Shown here piece by piece: positions 34,249 to 44,324 of a stretch of DNA of 64,000 bases (positions are counted from its first letter, which is position 1; each line of letters starts with the position of its first letter). This stretch comes from Tissierellia bacterium (GTDB lineage Bacteria > Bacillota > Clostridia > Tissierellales > Peptoniphilaceae): positions 62,387-126,386 of the forward strand of contig JAUNVD010000001.1 in NCBI GenBank assembly GCA_030537855.1, in the 5' to 3' direction. The translations under genes and the position numbers were made by a program. Under the pieces are notes generated by a model. That model ran no database searches and was not told the origin of the DNA. It saw only the letters and a list, made by a program, of their open reading frames with translations.

Positions 34249-34556
34249 AGTTTAAACTGGTTAAGTCATTTTATTATTGATTTAATTCTAAAATATAAAA
34301 ATTGTTTAATTTTTAAAAACTAATAAGTTAATTAAACATCTTATCTATAATTTGGAAGTATAAATATAAGCCTATGAAATAATTTTTTAGATATTGAACA
34401 ATTATTTTAGTAACTTTAATTATATTTACTTTTCATGAGTTTCCAATAATCTATTATAAGAATATATATATTTATATACTTATAATAGTTGAAGTTTCTT
34501 AAAAGTTTGTTATACTTAAGACACAATGTTACTTTTAAGAAAATAGGAGGTTTTTT
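34249..34556. other. Intergenic region before nhaC
   Basis: 308 bp, very AT-rich. The only supported element is the promoter at 34489-34516. No hairpin with a T tract or ORF was found. Confidence 0.5.
34489..34516 (+). promoter_or_regulatory. Promoter of the nhaC-ureohydrolase operon
   Basis: -35 TTGAAG (34489-34494), 16-bp spacer, -10 TATACT (34511-34516), 40 bp before the start codon. Confidence 0.7.
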
Positions 34557-35963
34557 ATGAAAAAGGATAGGCGTATCTCTTTAGGTTTATCTCTTATTCC
34601 AATTTTATTTTTAATGATAACATTAATTCTTAATATTAAATTTGGAAATGAAGAGTCCATTATTCCTCTTATAGGAACTTGTATTGTAGCTGCTATTATT
34701 GCAGTGAGTAAAGGGTATACTTGGGAAGAATTAGAAGAGGGGATTATATCTTCCATAACTATAACTTTACAGTCATTTTTAATTCTTATGATTATTGGTA
34801 TAATTATAGGAACTTGGATTTCAGGAGGAATTGTTCCAACGATAATTTATTATGGATTACATATTTTAAGTCCAAAATTTTTCTTAGTGGCATCAGCAGT
34901 TTTATGTAGTATTGTTTCTCTTTCCACAGGTAGTTCATGGACTACAGTAGGGACAATAGGTGTAGCTCTACTAGGTATTGGACATGGCTTAGGTGTACCA
35001 GCACATATAACAGCAGGATCTATTATTTCTGGAGCTTATTTTGGTGATAAAATGTCTCCCTTGTCTGAAACTACAAATATGGCTGCTGCAGTTACAGGTG
35101 TAGATTTATATGAGCATATTAAGCATATGTTTTTTACTACTTTTCCAGCTTTGTTGATATCTTTAGTCATCTTTTTCTTTGTAGGAAGAGGATACGGTGG
35201 TAATGCTATGGATCAAAGTCAAGTTCTTATGATAGAAGAGGTAATCAAGGAAAATTTTGTTATTACACCATGGTTATTTTTAGCACCTCTTATTGTAATC
35301 CTTTTAGTTGTAAAAAAGGTACCTGCTATTCCTGCATTAATGTGTGGTGCTTTCATGGGGTTTGTATGTTCGTACTTCATCCAAAAGGCTGATCCTATTT
35401 CTATTCTTAATTCTGCACAATATGGATTTGAAGCAGACACAGGTAACGAATTGGTTGATCAGTTACTGTCCAAGGGTGGTTTAGATGGAATGATGTACAC
35501 AATTTCTCTTATAATTTTAGCTATGAGTATAGGAGGTATCCTAGAAACATCAGGGATGTTACAAACAATTGTCGACTCATTGCTAAAATTAGTTAAAGGT
35601 ACAGGAAGTCTTATTGCTTCAGCTGTGGCTTCATCAATTTTAGTCAATATTGTTACTGGAGATCAATCCCTTGCTATAATCTTACCAGGAAGGATGTTTG
35701 CAAAAACTTTTGAAGAATATAATTTAAAGGCAAAAAACTTATCACGTGTATGTGAAGATGGTGGAACAGTTACTTCTCCCTTAGTTCCATGGAATGTTTG
35801 TGGGGCTTTTATGGCTTCTACTTTAGGGGTACCAACGATTATGTATCTACCATTTTGTTTCTTTAACTTAATTTCGCCATTAATTTCTATAATATGGGGA
35901 TTTACAGGTATAACGATTGAAAAAATAAATAATAAGGATGAAATGAAAGGAAGAGGAAAATGA
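34557..35963 (+). CDS. nhaC: NhaC-family antiporter linked to a ureohydrolase
   Basis: 468 residues with about 11-12 helices and the family motif SGAYFGDKMSPLSETTNMAA. It is clearly related to the NhaC at 10.8-12.3 kb (same TGSSWTTVGT/TGTSWGTAGT region). Its stop overlaps the start of the ureohydrolase gene (ATGA), so the two proteins are made together; this suggests transport of the ureohydrolase substrate or product, or Na+-coupled pH balance during its breakdown. Ribosome binding site AGGAGG is present. Confidence 0.9.
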   Translation: MKKDRRISLGLSLIPILFLMITLILNIKFGNEESIIPLIGTCIVAAIIAVSKGYTWEELEEGIISSITITLQSFLILMIIGIIIGTWISGGIVPTIIYYGLHILSPKFFLVASAVLCSIVSLSTGSSWTTVGTIGVALLGIGHGLGVPAHITAGSIISGAYFGDKMSPLSETTNMAAAVTGVDLYEHIKHMFFTTFPALLISLVIFFFVGRGYGGNAMDQSQVLMIEEVIKENFVITPWLFLAPLIVILLVVKKVPAIPALMCGAFMGFVCSYFIQKADPISILNSAQYGFEADTGNELVDQLLSKGGLDGMMYTISLIILAMSIGGILETSGMLQTIVDSLLKLVKGTGSLIASAVASSILVNIVTGDQSLAIILPGRMFAKTFEEYNLKAKNLSRVCEDGGTVTSPLVPWNVCGAFMASTLGVPTIMYLPFCFFNLISPLISIIWGFTGITIEKINNKDEMKGRGK

Positions 35964-36886
35964 AATTTACAGAAGATATGATTCGTTCAAAGGAGTTATG
36001 GGCAGGGCTTCATGATCCTAATCGAAGGATTGAAGATGCAGATATAGTTGTTTTTGGAATCCCCTATGATGGGGCAGCTTCTTTTCGTTCAGGAGCAAAG
36101 GACGGACCAAGGGCCATTCGTGATATTACTTTTTCAATAACTCCTACTACTGAAGATTTTGAGTATTTTGGGGATCTTAAAGTGTTAGATTTAGGAGATT
36201 TTTACGGGGATAACCAAGAAGATTTATTTAAAAAAGTAGAAAAACAAGTTCAAGAATTGGTGGAGAAAAAGAAATTTTTTATGATGATAGGTGGAGACCA
36301 TTCTGTTAATATTCCAATTACAAGAGGGATCGACAAAGGTATTGATGAGGATTTTGGATTAATTCATATTGATGCTCATTTTGATTTATGTCATAGTCTT
36401 GGGGGAAATACATTATCACATGGATGTCCTGCAAGAAGGGCTTCAGAATTAGAGCGCCTTGGTGGAAGTGATCATATATTTTTCCTTGGAATTCGTTCAG
36501 TGGAAGAAGATGAATTGGAGTTTATGAAAAATAATCCTGTAAATGTTATTAATGCTCGTGAACTTAGTGAGATTGGGGCAAAGGAAGCAGCAAAACGAGT
36601 GGTCAAACATTTCAAAGATAGAGGAAAAGAAAAGATCTATATTACCTTTGATATTGATGCTCTTGATCCTGGTTTTGCAGGTGGAACAGGGACTCCTCAA
36701 TTTGGAGGTATTACTCCTAGGGATGCGTTAACTTTGTTAAGGGTATTTTCTAAAGAGTTAAATATTATTGGTTTTGATATTGTTGAGGTTGCTCCAAACT
36801 TAGACCCTTCCCTTACTTCTAGTTTTGCAGCAAGAAAGCTGATTACAGAAATGTGGGGCTTTTATTACCATAAGTATATGAAATAA
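35960..36886 (+). CDS. Ureohydrolase (agmatinase/arginase family)
   Basis: 308 residues. The binuclear Mn site is complete: GGDHS with His114, DAHFD with Asp138, His140 and Asp142, and DIDALDP with Asp231 and Asp233. The enzyme hydrolyses a guanidino group to urea and an amine. SHG (153-155) and the overall length fit the agmatinase/guanidinobutyrase branch more than arginase. The substrate could be agmatine, guanidinobutyrate or a similar compound. It is translationally coupled to the NhaC transporter, and a strong terminator follows. Confidence 0.88.
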   Translation: MKFTEDMIRSKELWAGLHDPNRRIEDADIVVFGIPYDGAASFRSGAKDGPRAIRDITFSITPTTEDFEYFGDLKVLDLGDFYGDNQEDLFKKVEKQVQELVEKKKFFMMIGGDHSVNIPITRGIDKGIDEDFGLIHIDAHFDLCHSLGGNTLSHGCPARRASELERLGGSDHIFFLGIRSVEEDELEFMKNNPVNVINARELSEIGAKEAAKRVVKHFKDRGKEKIYITFDIDALDPGFAGGTGTPQFGGITPRDALTLLRVFSKELNIIGFDIVEVAPNLDPSLTSSFAARKLITEMWGFYYHKYMK

Positions 36887-36892
36887 AAAATG

Positions 36893-36932
36893 TTGCTATT
36901 GTAAAACCTTTCCTTTTATTTTACAATAGCAA
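36893..36932. terminator. Strong rho-independent terminator
   Basis: TTGCTATTGTAAAA pairs perfectly with TTTTACAATAGCAA (14 bp), 12-nt loop, followed by TATTTTT on the plus strand. Confidence 0.85.
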
Positions 36933-36996
36933 CTATTTTTGTGTAAATTCATGTACTGATATACTTTATTTATCAGTAGATACATAATAAATCTAT

Positions 36997-38055
36997 TTAT
37001 TGAATAAATACATGACGATTTTCCCCATCCCATCCTACTTCGTTACCAAAGAGTTCTGCAATGGCTCGAAGTGGTACCATGGTACGATCATTGATAAGTT
37101 TAGGTGTAACATCTAAGGAATAAATCTTAGATGTTTCCACAAGTAATTTGGTGGCCTTTGTTTCTTCCTGACTTGAAAGTTGGATACTTTTGTTTTTTGG
37201 AAAATAACGATTCATAATATTTATATTTAAGTCTAAACATTCCTTTTTTTCTACAAACATCATCAAGGCTTTTTCCGTTATTCCAAAGTAGTTTTCTTTT
37301 GATATTAAAATCATTTTTGTATCTCCATACCATTCTACTGTATACCCTAAGTTTTCAGAAATGACACGAATAGGGACAAGCGTCCGACCATCTTTTATGA
37401 TTGGTGGCACATCAGAGTGTATCTTTTGCCCCTGTATAAATATGGAGATTTCTTTTTCAGGTTTCTTATGGGAAGGTTTCGCCCCTTCCACTGGCCCTGT
37501 TTTTGGTAGAGCTTTTCGATCCCAGGCCATTCCTTGGGATGCCATATCATCATCTGACATTAAAAATGGTAGTTGGGGATCATAATGGTACCATTCTCCT
37601 TGTAAAAGAACCATAGTCCATTGATGAGAAGGATACTTGCCACCTTTTGCATGAACATAATGACATGGTATATCAATAGCATCACATAATGCTTTAAAAC
37701 CTCTAGCATAACCGGAGCATTGCGCTTGTCCATATACTAAGGAACCCCATGCAGTATTCGCTTTATTTTTTTTCCATGTTGGAGCATAGGTGGTATTTTC
37801 TATTAAGTACTTGGATGCAGCTTCAAAGCGTTCCATTTCGTCCATCTCCGGGGAGATAAAGGTATTGTAAAAGTTGGTAACTGCCAATGCTACTTCGTGT
37901 AATTCTTTTTGAGAGAGATTATTTCTTCCATAGACAGAGTTTTTAGATTGATAATCTCCTTTGGCCTTTACTTCTTCCACAGTAATAGCATGGGCTATAT
38001 TAGGAATAAGAAATAGTAATAAAAGTGCAAAGGTATATAGTCTTTTTTTCATCAT
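36997..38055 (-). CDS. Exported transglutaminase-like protein with copper-amine-oxidase N-terminal-like domains
   Basis: 352 residues. A signal peptide (about 1-23) is followed by a transglutaminase-like domain with its Cys in GQAQCSGYARGFK, His in PSHQWTMV and Asp in WYHYDPQL. The C-terminal half has two copies of the copper-amine-oxidase N-terminal-type stalk motif (DGRTLVPIRVISENLGY and NDRTMVPLRAIAELFG). These stalk domains bind no copper themselves and are common in exported clostridial proteins. It probably acts as a cysteine peptidase or acyl-transfer enzyme at the cell surface. Confidence 0.85.
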   Translation of the reverse strand: MMKKRLYTFALLLLFLIPNIAHAITVEEVKAKGDYQSKNSVYGRNNLSQKELHEVALAVTNFYNTFISPEMDEMERFEAASKYLIENTTYAPTWKKNKANTAWGSLVYGQAQCSGYARGFKALCDAIDIPCHYVHAKGGKYPSHQWTMVLLQGEWYHYDPQLPFLMSDDDMASQGMAWDRKALPKTGPVEGAKPSHKKPEKEISIFIQGQKIHSDVPPIIKDGRTLVPIRVISENLGYTVEWYGDTKMILISKENYFGITEKALMMFVEKKECLDLNINIMNRYFPKNKSIQLSSQEETKATKLLVETSKIYSLDVTPKLINDRTMVPLRAIAELFGNEVGWDGENRHVFIQ

Positions 38056-38283
38056 TCACCTCTTAATTCATTCACCGTTTAATTTAGTATGTAGTTAATA
38101 TATCATGATATATAAGGATTCTCAAGAAATAGAATTTCTATAGATATTGGCACTGAAAGGGTATAATATATTTGTGAATATTTTATTTCTATGAAATTTA
38201 TGTGTAAATCCCCAGAATCATTGATAATCCTTATACTTAGTGATAAAATATAAAATTAGTGTTTGAAGAAAGGTGGGAAAGTA

Positions 38284-41019
38284 ATGGCAGGATTCCTCAA
38301 TAAATTATTTGGGTCATATAGTGACCGTGAAATAAAGAAAATACAACCACTTGTAAATAAAGTAATGGCTATGGACGAAGAAATGGCTGCTTTAAGTGAT
38401 GATGCATTAAAAGGAAAAACAGAAGAGTTTAAAACTAGATTACAAAATGGAGAATTATTAGATGATATTTTACCGGAAGCTTTTGCTGTAGTACGAGAAG
38501 CTTCTTGGCGTGTACTAGGGATGAAACATTTTGAGGTACAAATCATTGGAGGTATTATCCTTCACCAAGGACGTATTGCAGAGATGAAGACAGGGGAAGG
38601 TAAAACATTAGTTGCAACTTTGCCGGCGTATTTAAATGCTCTTGCTGGGAAAGGGGTTCATATTGTAACCGTCAATGACTATTTAGCAAGTCGTGACAAA
38701 CAATGGATGGGTAAGGTTTATGAGTTTTTAGGACTAAGTGTTGGCTGTATTATCCATGATATGAGTCCTGAGGAACGAAAAGAGGCTTACAATTCAGATA
38801 TTACTTATGGTACCAATAATGAATTTGGTTTTGACTATCTTCGGGACAATATGGTTATTTATAAAGAAGAAATGGTACAAAGAGATCTTTTCTATTGTAT
38901 TGTTGACGAGGTGGACTCTATTTTAATTGATGAAGCACGAACTCCTCTTATTATTTCTGGTCAAGGTGATGAATCTACAGATCTCTACACAAGAGCTAAA
39001 GCTTTTGTGGATACTTTATCTTATCGTATTAAGGATCAAGATGAAGAAGTTATGGATATTTTTAACCGTGAATTCAAAGAAGAAACGGTGGATTTTGTAG
39101 TAGATGAAAAACAAAAGACAGCAACTTTATCAGATCAAGGTACAGAAAAGGCTGAAAGATATTTTAATGTAGAAAATCTTTCTGACCTAGACAATATGGA
39201 ATTGGCTCATCATATTAATCAAGCGTTAAAAGCCAAAGGAACCATGAAAAGGGATATTGATTATGTTGTCCAAGATGGGGAAATCATCATTGTTGACGAA
39301 TTTACCGGTCGTTTGATGTATGGTCGTAGATATTCAGACGGACTACATCAAGCGATTGAAGCGAAAGAAAATATTGAAGTACGAGCAGAAAGTAAAACTC
39401 TAGCTACAATTACTTTCCAAAATTATTTCCGAATGTATACAAAACTTTCTGGTATGACGGGGACGGCGAAGACAGAGGAAGATGAGTTTCGAGAAATCTA
39501 TAATATGGACGTTATTGAAATCCCTACAAATAAACCTGTGATTCGTGATGATTTAAATGATGCGATTTATCGTGACGAGGAAAGTAAGTTTACTGCAGTT
39601 ACTAAGGAAATTGCAGAACGTCATGAAAAGGGACAGCCTATTCTAGTTGGTACAATTTCCATTGAAAAATCAGAAATTCTTTCTAAGTACTTAAAAAAGG
39701 CAGGTATAAAACATCAAGTCTTAAATGCAAAAAGACATGCTCAAGAGTCTGAAATTGTTGCTCAAGCTGGACGATTTGGAGCAGTAACTATTGCTACCAA
39801 TATGGCTGGTCGAGGTACAGATATTGTACTTGGTGGGAACCCAGATTTTATGGCAAAAAGAGAATTGATTAAAAAGGGTATTCCAGAAGAAGTTTTGGAT
39901 CTTGTAGATTCTTTCTTTGATACAGAAGATGAAGAGGTCATTGCAGCTAGAAAAGAATATCAAAAGTATTTAGAACATTTTAAAGAAGAAACAGATAAAG
40001 AAGCTGAAGAAGTTATTAAAGCTGGTGGTCTTCATATTATAGGCACAGAACGTCATGAGTCTAGACGAATTGACAACCAGTTACGTGGTCGTTCTGGTCG
40101 TCAAGGGGACCCTGGAAGTTCTAAGTTTTATATTTCAGCAGATGATGATTTGATTCGTCTTTTTGCTGGGGATCGTTTTAAATCTGTTATGGATTCTATA
40201 GATGCTCCTGCAGATGAGCCAATTGAACATAAAATCTTAACAAGACTTATTGAAAGTGCTCAAAGAAAGGTAGAAGGGAATAACTTCTCCATTCGTAAAC
40301 ATGTTCTTCAGTATGATGATGTTATGAATAAACAAAGAGAAGTTATTTACGGTGAACGTCGTAAGGTATTAGAAGGACGTAATTTCAAAGAAGATATTGC
40401 CAATATGGTAAGAACTTTAATTGAAAGTACCGTTGCTTTTCATCATAAGTTAAAAGATGACGGTACCAAGTATATGGACTTTGAAGGGTTGCAACATTTT
40501 GGTAAGGAAACCTTTGGATTTGATGAAAACTTCTTAGAAGGTAAAGGGGACCTTGGAGAAGATGGACTAGTAGAATATATTAGTGATTTAGCAAAAAAAC
40601 GCTATGGTGAAAAGGAAAATGAATTTGGAGAAGATAAGTTCCGTGAAGTGGAACGAGTGATTTTACTTCAAGTTGTGGACCAAAAATGGATGGATCATAT
40701 TGATGCTATGGATCAATTACGTCAAGGTATTGGACTTCGTGCTGTAGGACAAACAGATCCAGTGAGAGCATACCAAAATGAAGGTTTTGATATGTTTGAA
40801 GAAATGAATGAAAGTATCCGAGAAGATACGGTAAAAATGCTTTTCCATGTAGTTAATCCTGAGCGTGTGAAAAGGGTACGTGTTGCCAAAGAAGTGGATA
40901 CAGTAAATCCTGATGATGGGAAACAAAAACCTTATGTTCGTAAGAAGAAAAAGATTGGACGTAATGACCCATGTCCTTGTGGAAGTGGGAAAAAATATAA
41001 AAATTGCTGTGGCAGATAA
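38284..41019 (+). CDS. secA: Preprotein translocase ATPase SecA
   Basis: 911 residues. Walker [13 protein letters not shown]-like Walker B IVDEVDS, the preprotein cross-linking region, the second RecA domain ([24 protein letters not shown]), and the C-terminal zinc-binding tail [13 protein letters not shown] that contacts SecB or ribosomes in other bacteria. It drives protein export through SecYEG. The ATG at 38284 has GGTGGG upstream; a TTG at 38263 in the same frame is rejected. It lies directly before prfB, an arrangement known from Bacillus, and there is no terminator between them. Confidence 0.97.
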   Translation: MAGFLNKLFGSYSDREIKKIQPLVNKVMAMDEEMAALSDDALKGKTEEFKTRLQNGELLDDILPEAFAVVREASWRVLGMKHFEVQIIGGIILHQGRIAEMKTGEGKTLVATLPAYLNALAGKGVHIVTVNDYLASRDKQWMGKVYEFLGLSVGCIIHDMSPEERKEAYNSDITYGTNNEFGFDYLRDNMVIYKEEMVQRDLFYCIVDEVDSILIDEARTPLIISGQGDESTDLYTRAKAFVDTLSYRIKDQDEEVMDIFNREFKEETVDFVVDEKQKTATLSDQGTEKAERYFNVENLSDLDNMELAHHINQALKAKGTMKRDIDYVVQDGEIIIVDEFTGRLMYGRRYSDGLHQAIEAKENIEVRAESKTLATITFQNYFRMYTKLSGMTGTAKTEEDEFREIYNMDVIEIPTNKPVIRDDLNDAIYRDEESKFTAVTKEIAERHEKGQPILVGTISIEKSEILSKYLKKAGIKHQVLNAKRHAQESEIVAQAGRFGAVTIATNMAGRGTDIVLGGNPDFMAKRELIKKGIPEEVLDLVDSFFDTEDEEVIAARKEYQKYLEHFKEETDKEAEEVIKAGGLHIIGTERHESRRIDNQLRGRSGRQGDPGSSKFYISADDDLIRLFAGDRFKSVMDSIDAPADEPIEHKILTRLIESAQRKVEGNNFSIRKHVLQYDDVMNKQREVIYGERRKVLEGRNFKEDIANMVRTLIESTVAFHHKLKDDGTKYMDFEGLQHFGKETFGFDENFLEGKGDLGEDGLVEYISDLAKKRYGEKENEFGEDKFREVERVILLQVVDQKWMDHIDAMDQLRQGIGLRAVGQTDPVRAYQNEGFDMFEEMNESIREDTVKMLFHVVNPERVKRVRVAKEVDTVNPDDGKQKPYVRKKKKIGRNDPCPCGSGKKYKNCCGR

Positions 41020-41068
41020 ATAAAATGTTATACAATATAAATAGAAATATCTGAAAGGATGTGAGATT

Positions 41069-42173
41069 TTGGAACAAAATCTATATTTAGACAAGGAGCG
41101 CTTAAATGAGGCGAAATCCTTAGTGGAAAGTCTAGGTGAATCTCTTTGACCTTGCTAGTCTAAGAGATGAGGTAAAAAAATTAAATCAAAAAACAATGGA
41201 ACCTGGGTTTTGGGATGATTCGGAAGCTGCACAAAAGCTTATTAAAAAACAAAATAGTATTCAAAGTAAATTAGACACCTATAAAGATTTAATGGACGCC
41301 ATTGAAGAAGGAGAAGTAATGATTGAACTTATGGAAGAAGAAGGAGATTCTTCTTTTTATGAAAGTTTAAAGACTTCGTTAAAGGATATTGAAGAAAAGG
41401 CGGCGGCATTTAAATTATCTACTTTACTAACAGGAGAATATGATGATTCTGATGCTATTGTAAGTATTCATGCAGGTGCAGGTGGAACAGAGGCTCAAGA
41501 TTGGGCGGATATGTTATACCGTATGTATCGTCGTTATGGAGATCAAAAGGGATTTAAGGTGGAAACTTTAGATCTTCAAACAGAAGATGAAGCTGGAATT
41601 AAGTCTGTAACTATGAGGATGAGTGGACCCCATGCTTATGGTTACCTAAAAGCGGAAAAAGGGGTACATCGATTAGTTCGTATTTCACCTTTTGATGCTG
41701 CAAAAAAACGTCATACTTCTTTTTCCAGTGTAGATGTTTATCCAGAGTTAGATGAAGATTTAGAAGTAGAAATTAAAGATGAAGATTTAAAAGTTGACAC
41801 TTACCGTTCTAGTGGTGCAGGAGGACAGCATGTTAACACTACAGATTCTGCTGTTCGTATTACCCATATACCTACGGGAATTGTAGTCCAATGTCAAAAC
41901 GAACGTAGCCAAATCCAAAATCGGGAACAAGCAATGAATATGTTAAAGGCAAAGTTAATTGCATTAGCAGAAGAAGAACAAAAAGAAAAGATTGAAGATT
42001 TACAAGGGAACTATTCTCAGATTGCTTGGGGCTCCCAAATTAGATCCTATGTCTTCCAACCTTATACGATGGTAAAAGATCATAGAACCGGTGAAGAGGT
42101 GGGAGATGTTAATCGTGTGATGGATGGAGATTTAGATCCATTTATCAATGCTTATTTACAAATGAAAGCATAG
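41069..42173 (+). CDS. prfB: Peptide chain release factor 2, with programmed +1 frameshift
   Basis: The gene starts with TTG at 41069; codons 1-26 end at CTT (41144-41146), followed by an in-frame TGA (41147-41149). Skipping T41147 continues in the +1 frame with GAC (41148), giving about 367 residues (E. coli RF2: 365). Discriminator SPF lies at residues 206-208 and the catalytic GGQ at 251-253. RF2 ends translation at UGA and UAA and controls its own level through this frameshift. A second, shorter open frame from a GTG at 41136 is not the real start. It follows secA by 49 bp. Confidence 0.95.
41132..41150 (+). promoter_or_regulatory. RF2 programmed frameshift site
   Basis: CTTTGAC (41144-41150) is the classic slippery CTT-TGA-C, with a Shine-Dalgarno-like AGGTGA (41134-41139) a few bases before it. 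The spacing of 4 nt is one longer than the usual 3, and the SD element is weaker than AGGGGG. Confidence 0.92.
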
Positions 42174-42199
42174 TTCTTTAGATGGGAAATAAATATGAC

Positions 42200-42228
42200 A
42201 AAACCCTCTGTTGATGCGGAGGGTTTTT
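42200..42228 (+). terminator. Terminator between prfB and tex
   Basis: AAAACCCTC pairs with GAGGGTTTT, followed by T. It lies inside an upstream in-frame extension of tex, which argues for the later tex start. Confidence 0.82.
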
Positions 42229-42242
42229 CAGTAGGAGGCGTC

Positions 42243-44324
42243 ATGGATATAATAGGTCAATTGGCTGGTGAATTTTCGATTACACCGGTAATTGTAAATA
42301 AAGTTATTACATTATTAGAGGAAGGAAATACTATTCCCTTTATTGCTAGATATCGTAAAGAAGAGACAAATTCTATGGAAGATTCTGTATTACGAGAGTT
42401 TCATAAACGATATACTACTTTAAAGAACTTAGAAGAAAAGAAGTCTGATATTTTACGAAAACTGAATGATTTAGATGTTCTTACAGAAGAACTGGAACAA
42501 GAAATCCAATTGGCCACTACGTCTACAGAATTGGATGATCTTTACCGTCCTTATCGCCCGAAAAGACGAACTCGAGGTGTAGTAGCTAGGGAAAAAGGAT
42601 TTGGTCCTTTGGGAGAGCTCTATCTAAATCCTGAAGGAACAAAGGAGGATGAAGCTCAAATACTAGAGCCTTTACTAGAAGAATTTTCGGAAGAGGAAAT
42701 CAAAAATGGGGCCAAGGATGTTGTAGCAGAAATTATTGGTGATGATCCAAAGGTTCGTAATATTGCGAAGAAATTTATTATGAGAACTGGAACTTTAGTT
42801 TCTGAAAAAGGAAAAGTAGAAAATTCAACCCATGCTGATTATTTCGATTATCAAGAACCTTATCGTTCCATTCCCAATCATAGGATTTTAGCTTTAAATC
42901 GAGGGGAAAAAGAAGAGGCTTTAAAAGTGAAATTAACTTTTCCTGAAGATTCTTTAAACCAACAAATCATGTATTTATATCATTCTAAAAATGACTTTGA
43001 AGTAGAAAGAAAAGAAGGAATCATAGACGGTCTAAAACGTTTAGTATATCCAGCAGTAGAACGGGAACTTCGTAATGACTTAACAGCTCGTGCTGAAAAA
43101 GAAGCCATAAAGGTCTTTGGTCTAAATCTAAAACCATTATTAATGCAACCACCTATGAAGGAAAAAAGGATTCTTGCCTTAGACCCAGGTTATCGAACAG
43201 GATGTAAAATCGCAGTTCTTGATGAATTTGGTTCCCTTTTAGATTATGGTGTTGTTTATGTAACAGGGTCTAATGCCAAAAAAGAAAATGGTAAAGAACT
43301 TATGGCAAGTATGATAAAAAAATATGATTTAAATATAGTTGCCATTGGAAACGGAACAGCTAGTAGAGAAACAGAAGGAGCCGTTGCTGAAATGATTAAG
43401 GATAATAATTTACCTGTGAGTTATGCTATAGTCAATGAAGCAGGAGCATCTATTTATAGTGCCTCTCCTTTAGGTAAAGAAGAATTCCCAGATATTGATG
43501 TTACCATTCGAGGTGCTGTTTCTATTGGTCGAAGATTACAAGATCCTTTAGCAGAACTTGTAAAGATTGAACCGAAACATATTGGTGTTGGCCAATATCA
43601 ACATGATTTAAATCAAAATGAATTGGAAGAAGCCTTAGATGGAGTGGTGGAAGCTTGTGTAAACGGTGTTGGTGTTAACGTCAATACAGCTTCTAGAGCT
43701 TTACTAGAGCATGTAGCTGGAATCAATGCTTCTGTAGCAAAAAATATAATAGCTCATCGTAGTACAGAAGGTATATTTAAAAATAGAAATGATTTAAAAA
43801 AGGTAAAAGGATTAGGGCCAAAAAGTTTTGAACAAAGTGCAGGGTTTTTAAGGATTATAGATGGAGATGACCCCTTAGATAATACAGCTGTACATCCAGA
43901 AAGTTATGATATAGCAAGAAAAATCTTAGATAAAGATTTAGACACTATTAATATAGAAGAAGAAGCAAATCACTTAGATATTGGTGTGTATACATTAGAG
44001 GATATTATAAAAGAGCTTCAAAAACCAGGACGTGATCCAAGAGATGAGTTAGATCCTCCTATTTTAAAGGACGATATATTATCGATGGATGATTTAAAAC
44101 CTGGGCTAGAACTTCAAGGTACTGTTCGAAATGTTGTGGACTTTGGAGCATTTGTGGATATTGGAGTAAAACAAGATGGGCTAATCCATATTTCAAAATT
44201 AGGAAAAAGAGTAAAACATCCTATGGAAGTTCTTCAAGTTGGAGATATTGTACATGTTGTAGTGTTAGAAGTAGATGAAAAAAGAAATCGTATTTCCTTA
44301 GAAAGAAAGGAGATCCTCCAATGA
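42243..44324 (+). CDS. tex: Tex-family S1 RNA-binding transcription accessory protein
   Basis: 693 residues. N-terminal helical Tex domain (EGNTIPFIARYRKEET), a YqgF/RNase-H-like domain (ILALDPGYRTGCKIAVLDE), a helix-hairpin-helix part (NVNTASRALLEHVAGI and LKKVKGLGPKSFEQSAGF) and a C-terminal S1 domain (GTVRNVVDFGAFVDIGV). It binds RNA and the transcription machinery. The ATG at 42243 has GTAGGAGG; a frame from 42195 overlaps the prfB terminator and is rejected. The stop overlaps the start of the amidohydrolase gene. Confidence 0.95.
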   Translation: MDIIGQLAGEFSITPVIVNKVITLLEEGNTIPFIARYRKEETNSMEDSVLREFHKRYTTLKNLEEKKSDILRKLNDLDVLTEELEQEIQLATTSTELDDLYRPYRPKRRTRGVVAREKGFGPLGELYLNPEGTKEDEAQILEPLLEEFSEEEIKNGAKDVVAEIIGDDPKVRNIAKKFIMRTGTLVSEKGKVENSTHADYFDYQEPYRSIPNHRILALNRGEKEEALKVKLTFPEDSLNQQIMYLYHSKNDFEVERKEGIIDGLKRLVYPAVERELRNDLTARAEKEAIKVFGLNLKPLLMQPPMKEKRILALDPGYRTGCKIAVLDEFGSLLDYGVVYVTGSNAKKENGKELMASMIKKYDLNIVAIGNGTASRETEGAVAEMIKDNNLPVSYAIVNEAGASIYSASPLGKEEFPDIDVTIRGAVSIGRRLQDPLAELVKIEPKHIGVGQYQHDLNQNELEEALDGVVEACVNGVGVNVNTASRALLEHVAGINASVAKNIIAHRSTEGIFKNRNDLKKVKGLGPKSFEQSAGFLRIIDGDDPLDNTAVHPESYDIARKILDKDLDTINIEEEANHLDIGVYTLEDIIKELQKPGRDPRDELDPPILKDDILSMDDLKPGLELQGTVRNVVDFGAFVDIGVKQDGLIHISKLGKRVKHPMEVLQVGDIVHVVVLEVDEKRNRISLERKEILQ

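Noticed and set aside
40717..41094. Minus-strand open frames of 125 and 74 codons over the end of secA
   Set aside because: Antisense to the conserved SecA C-terminus, with a Phe/Ile/Ser/Tyr-rich composition typical of shadow frames.
41136..42173. prfB starting at the GTG at 41136 without frameshift
   Set aside because: The upstream TTG frame with 26 conserved-type codons and CTTTGAC shows the true programmed frameshift start.
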